A DNA stretch of 64,000 nucleotides from assembly GCF_000687715.1 (NCBI RefSeq), contig NZ_JHXD01000019.1, positions 1 through 64,000 on the forward strand, read 5' to 3'. The notes under the pieces are model-generated. The model made no database searches, had not been told where the DNA came from, and saw only the letters and a program-made list of their open reading frames with translations. This stretch comes from Xylanibacter ruminicola Ga6B6 (GTDB lineage Bacteria > Bacteroidota > Bacteroidia > Bacteroidales > Bacteroidaceae). This document shows, piece by piece, positions 35,756-44,276 of the stretch; position 1 is the stretch's first letter; every line of letters begins with the position of its first letter. The position numbers and the translations under genes are program-made.

Positions 35756-36820
35756 ATGAAAAAAATCATCGTAGCCATCGATTCGTTCAAGGGCTGTCTC
35801 ACATCTGTTGAGGCTAACCAGGCAGCCTGTGAGGGTATTCTTGCCAAGATACCCGATGCTCAGGTTGTTCAGGTGCCCGTGAGCGATGGTGGTGAGGGCT
35901 TTATGGAGGCATTCCAGGCTGCAATGGGTGGCGAGATTGTGCAGGCGAATGTAAAAGACCCGCTGATGCGCCCCATTGTAGCTCCTTATCTGTTGCAGGG
36001 TGATACGGCTGTGATAGAGATAGCCAAAGCCAGTGGTCTCACCCTGCTCAAGCCTGAGGAGCGGAATCCGATGGTAGCCACTAGTTACGGAACTGGTCGG
36101 TTGGTGGTTGATGCTGTGCGTAGAGGTTGCAAACATATCATCGTAGGTCTTGGCGGCAGCGCCACCAGCGATTGCGGTATCGGCATGCTGCGGGCAATTA
36201 TCGATGCCTTTGCAAAAGGTGGCTCGTGGGATGATGTGCGCCAGCTCGATGATGTGCGTTTCACCATCGCCACCGATGTTACCAACCCCCTTTGTGGCGA
36301 TAATGGCGCAGCCCATGTGTTTGCACCGCAGAAAGGTGCAACACCCGAACAGGTGCTTGCCCTTGATGCCCGTGCCCAACGTTTTGCTCATGTCTCTGCC
36401 AAACATATGGGGCGCGATTGTCAGGATATGTCAGGTGCAGGTGCTGCAGGGGGCTTAGGCTACGCTTTCCTGCAATACATGCAAGCTGAGTGTCGCTCTG
36501 GTATCTCCCTTTTGTTAGATACCATTCATTTCGACGACCTGCTACAAGATGCTGACTACGTCATCACTGGCGAGGGCTCAGCCGATTGCCAGACGCTCAT
36601 GGGTAAGTTGCCTTATGGTATCCTGCAGCGTGCCCAACGGCATGACGTACCTGTGTTGCTCATCGCTGGTCGTATTGCCGATGAACAACAACTCCTGGCT
36701 GCCGGCTTCGTCCGTGTTGCCTGCATCAATCCCCCAGGCACACCACTCGAAATCGCTATGCAACCCGCAACGGCTAAGGAAAACATCAGACTTACAATTC
36801 AGAATGAAGGATTATCCTGA
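35756..36820 (+). CDS. Glycerate 2-kinase (GarK/GlxK family)
   Basis: The 354-residue protein begins AIDSFKGCLTSVEA and contains VPVSDGGEGF and GLGGSATSDCGIGM, the hallmarks of the GarK/GlxK family. It phosphorylates D-glycerate to 2-phosphoglycerate. In other bacteria this is the last step of aldarate and glyoxylate use, so the link to the uronate genes upstream may be functional. It starts immediately after the flavodiiron gene stop. Confidence 0.9.
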   Translation: MKKIIVAIDSFKGCLTSVEANQAACEGILAKIPDAQVVQVPVSDGGEGFMEAFQAAMGGEIVQANVKDPLMRPIVAPYLLQGDTAVIEIAKASGLTLLKPEERNPMVATSYGTGRLVVDAVRRGCKHIIVGLGGSATSDCGIGMLRAIIDAFAKGGSWDDVRQLDDVRFTIATDVTNPLCGDNGAAHVFAPQKGATPEQVLALDARAQRFAHVSAKHMGRDCQDMSGAGAAGGLGYAFLQYMQAECRSGISLLLDTIHFDDLLQDADYVITGEGSADCQTLMGKLPYGILQRAQRHDVPVLLIAGRIADEQQLLAAGFVRVACINPPGTPLEIAMQPATAKENIRLTIQNEGLS

Positions 36821-37142
36821 CAAGATGTCGCCAGAACAGGCGAGAGCCTTTCGCGATGCTGTGTTGAACATTGTGGCTCAGATACCCTGCGGTTGCGTTA
36901 CCACCTATGGTGATATCGCTGCTCTGGCAGGCTGGCCCAGTCATTCGCGTATGGTAGGTAGAACACTTCGCTATACGCCTGGTGCTGAGGTGTTACCCTG
37001 TCATCGGGTGGTGAACAAAGAGGGGCGTACTGCGCCTGGCTGGAGTAGACAAAGAACCTTGCTGGAAGAAGAAGGTGTATCTTTTAAATCAAACGGATAT
37101 GTAGATATGCAGAGGCACCTTTGGGTACCAGAAGTGGAATAA
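36804..37142 (+). CDS. Short MGMT/Ogt-family DNA alkyl-transfer protein
   Basis: The 112-residue protein has only the C-terminal DNA-binding/active-site domain of O6-alkylguanine-DNA alkyltransferases. The PCHRVV motif with Cys66 is intact, so it is not an alkyltransferase-like protein with Trp at that site. TTYGDIAALAGWPSHSRMVGR forms the helix-turn-helix and the Arg finger. It overlaps the glycerate kinase gene by 17 bases, which fixes the start, and the long upstream open frame is a shadow. Activity without the N-terminal domain is uncertain. Confidence 0.82.
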   Translation: MKDYPDKMSPEQARAFRDAVLNIVAQIPCGCVTTYGDIAALAGWPSHSRMVGRTLRYTPGAEVLPCHRVVNKEGRTAPGWSRQRTLLEEEGVSFKSNGYVDMQRHLWVPEVE

Positions 37143-37148
37143 TAGGCC

Positions 37149-37910
37149 CTACCCAGGGTGTAGCCAATACTGGCGCTCGGGTTCGGGGAGTTTCTCGATG
37201 GCATAGCGAAGCATGGTACGGGGCATTTCGTGGGCGTGTTGGCGGAGGAAATCGCGCAAGAGGTCTTCGCTAACACGCTTGCCCATCTCTCTTAGCATCC
37301 AACCAACGGCCTTATGTATGAGGTCGTGTGGGTGATGCAGATGGATTTCGGCATAACGCAGGCACCAGGTGGGATCACCCATCTGTGAGGTTTTCCAAGA
37401 ACAGACCATACTCATGCGCTGTTTCCACAGGCAGGGGCTTTGGGCCAGCTCATCTAATACCTGCAGTTTGTAATCTTTATCGCCTAAGTTGGAGGGCAAC
37501 AAGAGCCAGTGGCCGAGGATTTTGTGAACAGAAAGATCTACCAGATCCCAATTGTTGGCTTGTTCGGCATATTGCAGATAAAGGGTGAGTATCTCGTCGC
37601 GGGTGCGTATGGCTTCTGGGTTGTGCTCAAGTCGCTTAGTGGCTAATTTCTCAAATTTAGCTACCAATATCAGCAGTCCACAAAGGCGCACCTCGTGCCA
37701 GCGGCACATGAGGAGTTCAGGAATTTCGCTTAATGGGAAATCCATCCCAACCAGCTTGACCACCTCGCGCGTCTGGGGAACCTTCAGACCTAAGAACTCA
37801 TCACCCTCGCCATATTCTCCAGGACCAGTCTTGAAGAAGCCCATCAGAATACGTCGCTGAGCATCGTTGCGCAGCGATTCCATATGGTTGATAACTTCTT
37901 TGGCTGTCAT
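37149..37910 (-). CDS. AlkD-like DNA alkylation repair protein
   Basis: The 253-residue all-helical protein consists of HEAT-like repeats as in AlkD glycosylases. Diagnostic segments are GVKVP-like LGLKVPQTR, WHEVRLCGLLILV, NNWDLVDLSVHKILG and HKAVGWMLREMGKR, with aromatic and acidic residues at the DNA face. It would remove cationic alkyl bases such as 7-methylguanine. It converges on the MGMT-type gene with a 6-base gap. Confidence 0.85.
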   Translation of the reverse strand: MTAKEVINHMESLRNDAQRRILMGFFKTGPGEYGEGDEFLGLKVPQTREVVKLVGMDFPLSEIPELLMCRWHEVRLCGLLILVAKFEKLATKRLEHNPEAIRTRDEILTLYLQYAEQANNWDLVDLSVHKILGHWLLLPSNLGDKDYKLQVLDELAQSPCLWKQRMSMVCSWKTSQMGDPTWCLRYAEIHLHHPHDLIHKAVGWMLREMGKRVSEDLLRDFLRQHAHEMPRTMLRYAIEKLPEPERQYWLHPG

Positions 37911-37912
37911 TA

Positions 37913-38908
37913 TTAGCGGAATGAATCGGTAAGGAGCTTAATCTCGATCTGGGGGGCGATGCGTTCGTATAGAATGTTATACACGGCATCGAGGATAGGC
38001 ATGTTGACGTGACAGTGGCGATTGATCTCCTTCATACACTTGGTACCGAAGTAACCCTCGGCAATCATCTCCATCTCGATCTGGGCCGACTTAACGCTGT
38101 AGCCCTTACCAATCATGGTTCCGAAGGTGCGGTTACGACTGAAGTTGCTATAACCCGTAACCAGCAAATCGCCCAGATAAACACTATCGTAAGCATTGCG
38201 ATCCAACGGATAAACGGCTGTGAGGAAACGATTCATCTCCTGCACGGCATTGGCCATGAGTACCGACTGGAAGTTATCGCCATATTTCAGGCCGCTGCAG
38301 ATACCTGCAGCAATGGCATACACATTCTTCAGAACAGAAGAATACTCGATACCCACCACATCGGTAGAGGTCTTGGTCTTGATATACTCGCTCGACAGTA
38401 CATCGCAGAAAGCCTGGGCTTTCTCACGGTCGGCACAACCTACGGTGAGGTAGCTGAGACGCTCGAGTGCTACCTCCTCGGCATGAGAAGGACCACCGAT
38501 GCAAGCGAGATTCTCGTAAGGCACGTCGTAAACCTGATGAAAATACTCGCTACATACGAGATTTTCATCAGGTACGATACCCTTAATAGCTGTCAGTATG
38601 AATTTGTCGCGAATGCGCGTCTTCAACTTCTTCAGGTGACTCTTGAGGTAAGGCGAAGGGGTGACAAACACCAGCGTGTCGTACTGCTGGGCAATACGAT
38701 TCAAATCGCTATCGAAGTTGATCTCATCGATATTGAAGTGGACACTGGTGAGGTAGGCGGGGTTGTGACCCATGCGACGGAAGTCCTCGATACGGTCGTC
38801 GCGACGCATATACCAACCTATATGGTGAGTGTGACTCACCACAATCTTGGCAATAGCTGTTGCCCAGCTGCCACCTCCGATAATTGCTATCTTACCACAA
38901 TCGTACAT
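37913..38908 (-). CDS. gpsA: Glycerol-3-phosphate dehydrogenase (NAD(P)+)
   Basis: From the ATG at 38908 the 331-residue enzyme has the N-terminal nucleotide-binding motif IGGGSWATAIAK, followed by GPSHAEEVA, the lysine in SVLKNVYAIAAGI, and NFSRNRTFG near the substrate site. It makes glycerol 3-phosphate for phospholipids. An open frame continues upstream through a heptanucleotide repeat (reading NCQLSIVNYQFEE), but this part is not GpsA and the ATG is the sensible start. It lies in line with lysS. Confidence 0.92.
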   Translation of the reverse strand: MYDCGKIAIIGGGSWATAIAKIVVSHTHHIGWYMRRDDRIEDFRRMGHNPAYLTSVHFNIDEINFDSDLNRIAQQYDTLVFVTPSPYLKSHLKKLKTRIRDKFILTAIKGIVPDENLVCSEYFHQVYDVPYENLACIGGPSHAEEVALERLSYLTVGCADREKAQAFCDVLSSEYIKTKTSTDVVGIEYSSVLKNVYAIAAGICSGLKYGDNFQSVLMANAVQEMNRFLTAVYPLDRNAYDSVYLGDLLVTGYSNFSRNRTFGTMIGKGYSVKSAQIEMEMIAEGYFGTKCMKEINRHCHVNMPILDAVYNILYERIAPQIEIKLLTDSFR

Positions 38909-38914
38909 TTCTTC

Positions 38915-38948
38915 AAATTGATAATTGACAATTGATAATTGACAATTA
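38915..38948. repeat. AATTGAY heptanucleotide repeat, lysS-gpsA
   Basis: AATTGAT and AATTGAC alternate for about four and a half units. The array includes the stop codon of lysS (38946-38948) and ends about 6 bases before the gpsA start. Confidence 0.75.
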
Positions 38949-40673
38949 GGCTTGCGCCTTCTCAATCCAGGCGGCTACTTCATCAACTGAAGGCTTCTGG
39001 AGTTCGAGCTTGTACTTCTTGAAGATCTCACCAATCTTCTGCTGCAGCCCCTGAGGCTTCTCGTCCTTGATGTTGGTAATCAGGTTGAAACCAGCCTTGC
39101 GCAGTACTGGAACGATATCCTCAGGTACGCCAATCTCGGCCCACTCAGCAACAGATGACTGAGGAATCTTCTTCTCAGGCTTCATCTGTGGGAACAGCAT
39201 CACCTCGCCAATAGCGAACTTACCAGTCATCAGCATCACCAGGCGGTCGATACCGATACCAATACCGAAGGTAGGAGGCATACCATACTGCAGAGCGCGC
39301 AAGAAGTCGTGATCGATGATCATAGCCTCGTCGTCGCCCTTATCGGCAAGCTTCATCTGCTCGATGAAACGCTCCTCCTGATCGATAGGATCGTTCAACT
39401 CTGAATATGCGTTAGCCAGCTCCTTACCATTAACCATCAGCTCGAAACGCTCGGTGAGACCGGGCTTAGAGCGGTGCATCTTGGTAAGTGGTGACATCTC
39501 AACAGGATAGTCGGTGATGAAAGTAGGCTGGATGAAGGTACCCTCGCAGAACTCACCAAAGAGCTCGTCGATCAGCTTACCCTTACCCATGGTCTCATCT
39601 ACATCCATACCCTTAGAGAGGCAGAATGCACGAATCTCGTCCTCGGTCTTGCCATCGCAATCGAAACCAGTCTTCTCCTTGATGGCATCGAGGATAGGCA
39701 GGCGACGGAATGGGGCCTTGAACGAGATGATATTGCCATCGATCTCAACCTCGGGCTTGCCGTTTACGGCAGTACAGATCTCCTCGAGCATCTTCTCGGT
39801 GAAGGTCATACCCCACAGCAGGTCCTTATAGCTCACGTAGAGCTCCATACAGGTGAACTCAGGGTTGTGAGTCTTGTCCATACCCTCGTTTCGGAAGTTC
39901 TTACCCATCTCGTACACACCCTCGAAACCACCAACAATCAGGCGCTTGAGGTAAAGTTCGGTGGCGATACGCATATACATGTCCTGATTCAGGGCATTGA
40001 AGTGGGTGATGAATGGGCGGGCTGATGCACCACCTGCGATGCTCTGCAGGATAGGTGTGTCAACCTCGGTATAACCAGCGTTGTCGAGAATGCTACGCAT
40101 GGTGCGGATGATCGTTGCACGCTTCAGGAAGGTATCCTTCACGCCCTCGTTAACTACCAGGTCGACATAACGCTGGCGATAACGCAACTCGGGATCATCA
40201 AACTTATCGTAGGCCACACCATCCTTATACTTTACGATTGGCAGTGGCTTGAGGCTCTTAGAAAGCAATGTGAGCTCAGAGGCATGTACTGAAATCTCAC
40301 CAGTCTGGGTGCGGAAAACCTTACCCTTTACACCGATGAAATCGCCAATATCGAGCAAACGCTTGAATACATTATTATATAAGTCCTTGTTTTCGCCTGG
40401 GCAGATATCATCGCGGGTGATGTACACCTGGATGCGACCCTTTGAGTCCTGAAGCTCGGCAAATGATGCCTTACCCATGACACGACGGCTCATCATACGA
40501 CCTGCGATAACGACCTCACGATCCTCATCGTCCTTGAAATTCTCCTTAATTTCTGTGCTGAATGCATTTGTTGGGAACTCGGCTGCAGGATATGGATTGA
40601 TGCCCATGGCACGCAGTTCCTGAAGGCTCTGACGCCTTCCGATTTCTTGTTCGCTTAACTCTAAAATGTTCAT
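38946..40673 (-). CDS. lysS: Lysyl-tRNA synthetase, class II
   Basis: The 575-residue enzyme has the N-terminal OB-fold anticodon domain (about 50-150) and the class II catalytic core: motif 2 in FRNEGMDKTHNPEFTCMELY and motif 3 in GIGIGIDRLVMLMTG. A C-terminal extension of about 70 residues after motif 3 is typical of Bacteroidetes LysS. Its stop codon is formed by a heptanucleotide repeat. Confidence 0.95.
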   Translation of the reverse strand: MNILELSEQEIGRRQSLQELRAMGINPYPAAEFPTNAFSTEIKENFKDDEDREVVIAGRMMSRRVMGKASFAELQDSKGRIQVYITRDDICPGENKDLYNNVFKRLLDIGDFIGVKGKVFRTQTGEISVHASELTLLSKSLKPLPIVKYKDGVAYDKFDDPELRYRQRYVDLVVNEGVKDTFLKRATIIRTMRSILDNAGYTEVDTPILQSIAGGASARPFITHFNALNQDMYMRIATELYLKRLIVGGFEGVYEMGKNFRNEGMDKTHNPEFTCMELYVSYKDLLWGMTFTEKMLEEICTAVNGKPEVEIDGNIISFKAPFRRLPILDAIKEKTGFDCDGKTEDEIRAFCLSKGMDVDETMGKGKLIDELFGEFCEGTFIQPTFITDYPVEMSPLTKMHRSKPGLTERFELMVNGKELANAYSELNDPIDQEERFIEQMKLADKGDDEAMIIDHDFLRALQYGMPPTFGIGIGIDRLVMLMTGKFAIGEVMLFPQMKPEKKIPQSSVAEWAEIGVPEDIVPVLRKAGFNLITNIKDEKPQGLQQKIGEIFKKYKLELQKPSVDEVAAWIEKAQA

Positions 40674-40706
40674 CTTTAATATTCGAATATTTCAATTTTA
40701 TGGGTG

Positions 40707-40737
40707 CAAAGTTACAAAAATCTCGCGAAAAATGCAA
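40707..40737 (-). promoter_or_regulatory. Promoter of lysS
   Basis: On the minus strand TTG (40737-40735), 20 bases, TAACTTTG (40714-40707), followed by CACC. The leader to the ATG is about 30 nt. Confidence 0.75.
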
Positions 40738-40773
40738 GATATGGGTAAATATTTGCAAAAAAAGTGAGAAAGA

Positions 40774-40805
40774 TTTGCTCAGTCTCTAAAAAAAGTATAT
40801 ATTTG
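40774..40805 (+). promoter_or_regulatory. Promoter of the ROK triplet
   Basis: TTTG (40774-40777), 20 bases, TATATTTG (40798-40805). It precedes the first ROK gene by 24 bases and is the only consensus promoter before the menaquinone genes that follow. Confidence 0.7.
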
Positions 40806-40829
40806 TGGCTGATAACTGAGAACACTTTG

Positions 40830-41810
40830 ATGGAACAAGAAACAATCAAGAAGAGAGTCGTCGGGATTGACATCAGTCTTGAAGCTACCACCTACGCAAT
40901 TGTTGACGTGAAGGGTGAGGTGGTTGTGATGGACAGTTTCCCGACATTAGACTATCCAGATATAAACCTGTTTGTATCAGTGCTGAGTGAGCGCGTGATG
41001 GAAATGGTGGAACGCAACGGTGGCTACGAGAGCATTCGTTCGGTAGGCATCAGTGCGCCTAGCTCCAACTTTATGACTGGTAGTATTGAGAATGCACCTA
41101 ACCTGCCTTGGAAAGGCGTTATTCCCTTAGCTACTTTGCTTAGAGAACGTACTGGCTACGCTGTGGCTGTGGCTAATAATGCAGATGTAAGAGCTCTGGG
41201 TGAGCATACCTACGGACTGGCCAGAGGCATGCGCGACTTTGTGGTACTTACCATGGGCAGTGGCATTGGTAGCTGTATGTTCTCGAATGGTCTGATACAT
41301 AAAGGTAACGAAGGTTTTGCTGGTGAGATTGGTCATACTTGTGTGGTAAATGGCGGCAGACAGTGCAGCTGTGGTAACAAAGGTTGCTTAGAGGCCTACG
41401 TGGCAAAAAAAGGCATCGTAGCTACTGCCAAAGAACTGTTGGACGAAACAACCACACCATCGTTGATGCGTGGCGTTGAGAATCTGAAGGCCTTGCAGAT
41501 TGCTGAGTTTTGCAATCAGGGCGATGAACTGGCCATCGAAGTGTACCGTCGCACAGGTGAGATGTTGGGATTCGGATTGGCCAACTATGCTTCGCTGGTA
41601 GATCCTGAGGCCTTTATCTTTACTGGCGGACTTACAAAGGCTGGTAAATGGTTGTTCGATCCTGCCAAGGAGACATTTGACAAGCTGGTGTTCCATAATA
41701 CCTATGGCAAAATCCAGTTCCTGATATCTGATGAGTATAAGGCCTCGAATGATATGTTAGGCGCCAGTGCCCTGGCATGGGAAGTAAGAGAATATTCGTT
41801 GTTTAAATAA
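40830..41810 (+). CDS. ROK-family protein 1, degenerate kinase motifs
   Basis: The 326-residue protein has the ROK fold with the zinc motif CSCGNKGC and GEIGHTCV. The phosphate-1 loop is GIDISLEATT where active ROK kinases have DxGGT. At the catalytic position the usual Asp of NDAN is Asn117 (NNAD). The second loop GSGIGS is normal. It may be an inactive or altered kinase, a sugar sensor, or an enzyme with another base. The ATG at 40830 is chosen because the promoter lies inside the longer frame. It shares much of its sequence and the final EYSLFK with the two genes that follow. Confidence 0.8.
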   Translation: MEQETIKKRVVGIDISLEATTYAIVDVKGEVVVMDSFPTLDYPDINLFVSVLSERVMEMVERNGGYESIRSVGISAPSSNFMTGSIENAPNLPWKGVIPLATLLRERTGYAVAVANNADVRALGEHTYGLARGMRDFVVLTMGSGIGSCMFSNGLIHKGNEGFAGEIGHTCVVNGGRQCSCGNKGCLEAYVAKKGIVATAKELLDETTTPSLMRGVENLKALQIAEFCNQGDELAIEVYRRTGEMLGFGLANYASLVDPEAFIFTGGLTKAGKWLFDPAKETFDKLVFHNTYGKIQFLISDEYKASNDMLGASALAWEVREYSLFK

Positions 41811-41822
41811 CAGAGAATAGTT

Positions 41823-42821
41823 ATGGAGAAGAAAGACGAGAGCATCGACCAGATCAAAACACGTGTAGTAGGTATCGATATCCGCGTGGACCGTACCACT
41901 TTTGCTGTGGTAGATATCAGAGGAGAGATCGTGGCTCAGGATTATTTCCTGACTTCCGACTATACTGATATTAATGAATACGTGGCAGCCCTTTGTGAGC
42001 GTGTGGTAGCGCTGGTTGAGGAGAACGGTGGTTACGAAACCATCCGCTCGGTAGGTGTGAGTGCGCCTAGTGCCAGTGCAGTGACAGGTTGCATTGAGAA
42101 TGCGGCCAATCTGCCTTGGAAGGGTGTGATACCTCTGGGAGCTATGTTGCGCGACCAATTAGGACTGGCTGTGGCAGTGGCCAATGATGCTCATATTACA
42201 GCGCTCAGCGAGAAATCGTACGGCAGTGCGCATGGCATGAAAGACTTCGTGGTGATTTCGATCAGTCATGGCGGACTGGGTAGCTGTTTCTTCTCAAACG
42301 GTCAGCCCCATCTGGGCTTTAATGGCTTTGCTGGTGAACTGGGACATACTTGTGTAGAGTTGAACGGTCGCCAGTGCGGTTGTGGTAACAAGGGCTGTCT
42401 GGAGACTTATTGCTCGGAGAAGGGCTTGATAAAGACTGCCGAAGAGATGATTGCTGCCAGTAAGGAGCCCACACTGCTGAGCGACATGCAGGAGCTGAGC
42501 ATCAAGAGCATTGCTGACTGTTGTTATAAAGGTGATAAAGTGGCCATCGAGGTATTCCGTAAGACTGGAGAGATATTGGGATTGGGTATGGCCAACTATG
42601 CATCAGTGTTGAACCCTGAGGCTATTATCCTGACAGGCGATATGACGCAGGCAGGTAAGTGGCTGTTGAAACCCATGCGTGCCTCGTTCGAGGAGCACGT
42701 ATTCCACAATATCAAGAATAAGACCCGTATCCTGGTGTCGATTCTGAAGGAAGGTGAGCGTGATGTGCTTGGCGCCAGCGCTCTGGCGTGGGATGTGAAG
42801 GAATATTCGTTGTTTAAATAA
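41823..42821 (+). CDS. ROK-family protein 2
   Basis: The 332-residue paralog of the genes on both sides starts 12 bases after ROK 1. It keeps the catalytic-type Asp122 (NDAH) and the zinc cluster CGCGNKGC. The phosphate-1 loop is again degenerate (DIRVDRTT), and the second loop reads SISHGGLGS instead of GTGIG. Sugar kinase activity is therefore doubtful. There is no DNA-binding domain, so it is not a NagC-type repressor. Confidence 0.8.
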   Translation: MEKKDESIDQIKTRVVGIDIRVDRTTFAVVDIRGEIVAQDYFLTSDYTDINEYVAALCERVVALVEENGGYETIRSVGVSAPSASAVTGCIENAANLPWKGVIPLGAMLRDQLGLAVAVANDAHITALSEKSYGSAHGMKDFVVISISHGGLGSCFFSNGQPHLGFNGFAGELGHTCVELNGRQCGCGNKGCLETYCSEKGLIKTAEEMIAASKEPTLLSDMQELSIKSIADCCYKGDKVAIEVFRKTGEILGLGMANYASVLNPEAIILTGDMTQAGKWLLKPMRASFEEHVFHNIKNKTRILVSILKEGERDVLGASALAWDVKEYSLFK

Positions 42822-42838
42822 TAACTAGACCTATATCT

Positions 42839-43822
42839 ATGGAGGAGTACAAGATTAAAACGAAAGTTGTAGGTGTTGACATCAGTAATGAGAGTACAAC
42901 CTATGCCATTGTGGACATCCGCGGTAATATTATCGCTGAGGAATCGTTCCTTACATGCGGCTATTCGGATGTGAACAACTTTGTGACTGCCTTAAGCGAT
43001 AAGATTGTGAATCTGGTTGAGGCTAATGGCGGTTACGAAACCATTCGTTCCATCGGTGTTAGTTCGCCCAGTGCCAGCTCGGTTTCGGGCTGTATAGAGA
43101 ATGCAGCCAACCTGCCTTGGAAGGGTATCGTGCCCCTGAGTGCTATGCTGCGCGACCGCATTGGCTTGGCTGTAGGCTTGTCGAACGATGCCCACGTGAG
43201 TGCTCTTGGCGAGTTTACCTTTGGCTGTGCCCATGGAATGAAGAATTTCATTATTCTCAGTCTGGGTGTTGGCATAGGCAGCTGTTTCTTCTCGGCAGGC
43301 GACGATCATACTGGTCATAATGGTTATGCTGGCGAGTTTGGACATACCTGTATAGTTAATAAAAACGGTCGTGCTTGTGGTTGTGGTCATACTGGCTGCT
43401 TGGAGTCGTACGTTGGTGCCGCAGGTATTGTGAATACTGCCAAGGAACTGATGGCCGAGAGCGATGCACCTACACTGATGCGCAATCTGGAGAAGTTATC
43501 ACCACGTACCATCAAGGAGTGCTGTGATCAGGGCGACGAGATGGCTATCGAGGTGTACCGCCGTACGGGTGAGATGTTAGGTTTGGGCTTGGCCAACTAT
43601 GCATCGCTTGTTGACCCTGAGGCCATCATCCTGACGGGTGGTATCTCGCATGCTGGTAAATGGTTGCTCGAACCAACCTGCCAGGCGTTCGAGGAGCATG
43701 TATTTGGAAATTTGCGAGGCAAGGTAAAGATTCTTGTTTCGAAACTTGAAGATAGAGAACGCGATGTGCTGGGCGCCAGTGCCCTGGCCTGGAGTGTACC
43801 AGAGTACTCGCTGTTTAAATAA
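42839..43822 (+). CDS. ROK-family protein 3
   Basis: The 327-residue third paralog keeps Asp117 (NDAH), a near-normal GVGIGS loop and the zinc cluster CGCGHTGC, so it is the copy most likely to be active. The phosphate-1 loop DISNESTT still lacks the two glycines of DxGGT. It starts 17 bases after ROK 2 and ends 40 bases before the menaquinone genes with no terminator between. Confidence 0.8.
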   Translation: MEEYKIKTKVVGVDISNESTTYAIVDIRGNIIAEESFLTCGYSDVNNFVTALSDKIVNLVEANGGYETIRSIGVSSPSASSVSGCIENAANLPWKGIVPLSAMLRDRIGLAVGLSNDAHVSALGEFTFGCAHGMKNFIILSLGVGIGSCFFSAGDDHTGHNGYAGEFGHTCIVNKNGRACGCGHTGCLESYVGAAGIVNTAKELMAESDAPTLMRNLEKLSPRTIKECCDQGDEMAIEVYRRTGEMLGLGLANYASLVDPEAIILTGGISHAGKWLLEPTCQAFEEHVFGNLRGKVKILVSKLEDRERDVLGASALAWSVPEYSLFK

Positions 43823-43862
43823 AATGTAAAAATTCAAAAATTTAAGAATTAAAAAATTCAGA

Positions 43863-44276
43863 GTGAACGTAGAAAAGATAGTAGAGATTATTAACGCAAA
43901 GCCGAATTTAAGTACAGCCCTCGGGATGGAATTTATTTCTACTCCTGAGGTTGATACTTGTTTGGCGAAAATGAAAGTTGATGAGCGAAATCGCCAGCCA
44001 TTCGGCTTTTTGAGTGGTGGCGCTTCGTTGGCTCTGGCCGAGAATGTGGCCGGGGTGGCATCGTCGGCTCTCTGTCCAGGATGCGCCTGTGTGGGCATCG
44101 AGGTTACCGGGAGTCATGTGAAAGCTGTGGCTGAAGGCGACACGGTAACTGCCTTCGCAAAGATGTTGCACAAGGGAAAGACGCTGCACGTGTGGAATGT
44201 GGATATCAAGGACACGGCAGGCGATCTGATATCAAATGTGCGAGTTACTAACTATGTTATTAAGCAGAAGAAATAA
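43863..44276 (+). CDS. menI: Hotdog-fold DHNA-CoA thioesterase
   Basis: The 137-residue protein of the 4HBT/PaaI hotdog family starts with GTG. The active-site Glu is in FLSGGASLALAENVAG. As the first gene of a men cluster it probably hydrolyses 1,4-dihydroxy-2-naphthoyl-CoA, the product of MenB. Its stop overlaps the menF start (TAATG). The thioesterase fold is certain, the substrate is inferred from the operon. Confidence 0.83.
   Translation: MNVEKIVEIINAKPNLSTALGMEFISTPEVDTCLAKMKVDERNRQPFGFLSGGASLALAENVAGVASSALCPGCACVGIEVTGSHVKAVAEGDTVTAFAKMLHKGKTLHVWNVDIKDTAGDLISNVRVTNYVIKQKK

Noticed and set aside
35108-36406. Minus-strand open frame of 432 codons opposite the flavodiiron and glycerate kinase genes
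   Set aside because: It spans two well-supported genes on the other strand and has no recognisable motif or promoter.
36549-36803. Upstream extension of the MGMT frame
   Set aside because: It overlaps glycerate kinase coding sequence and has no similarity to the N-terminal domain of alkyltransferases.
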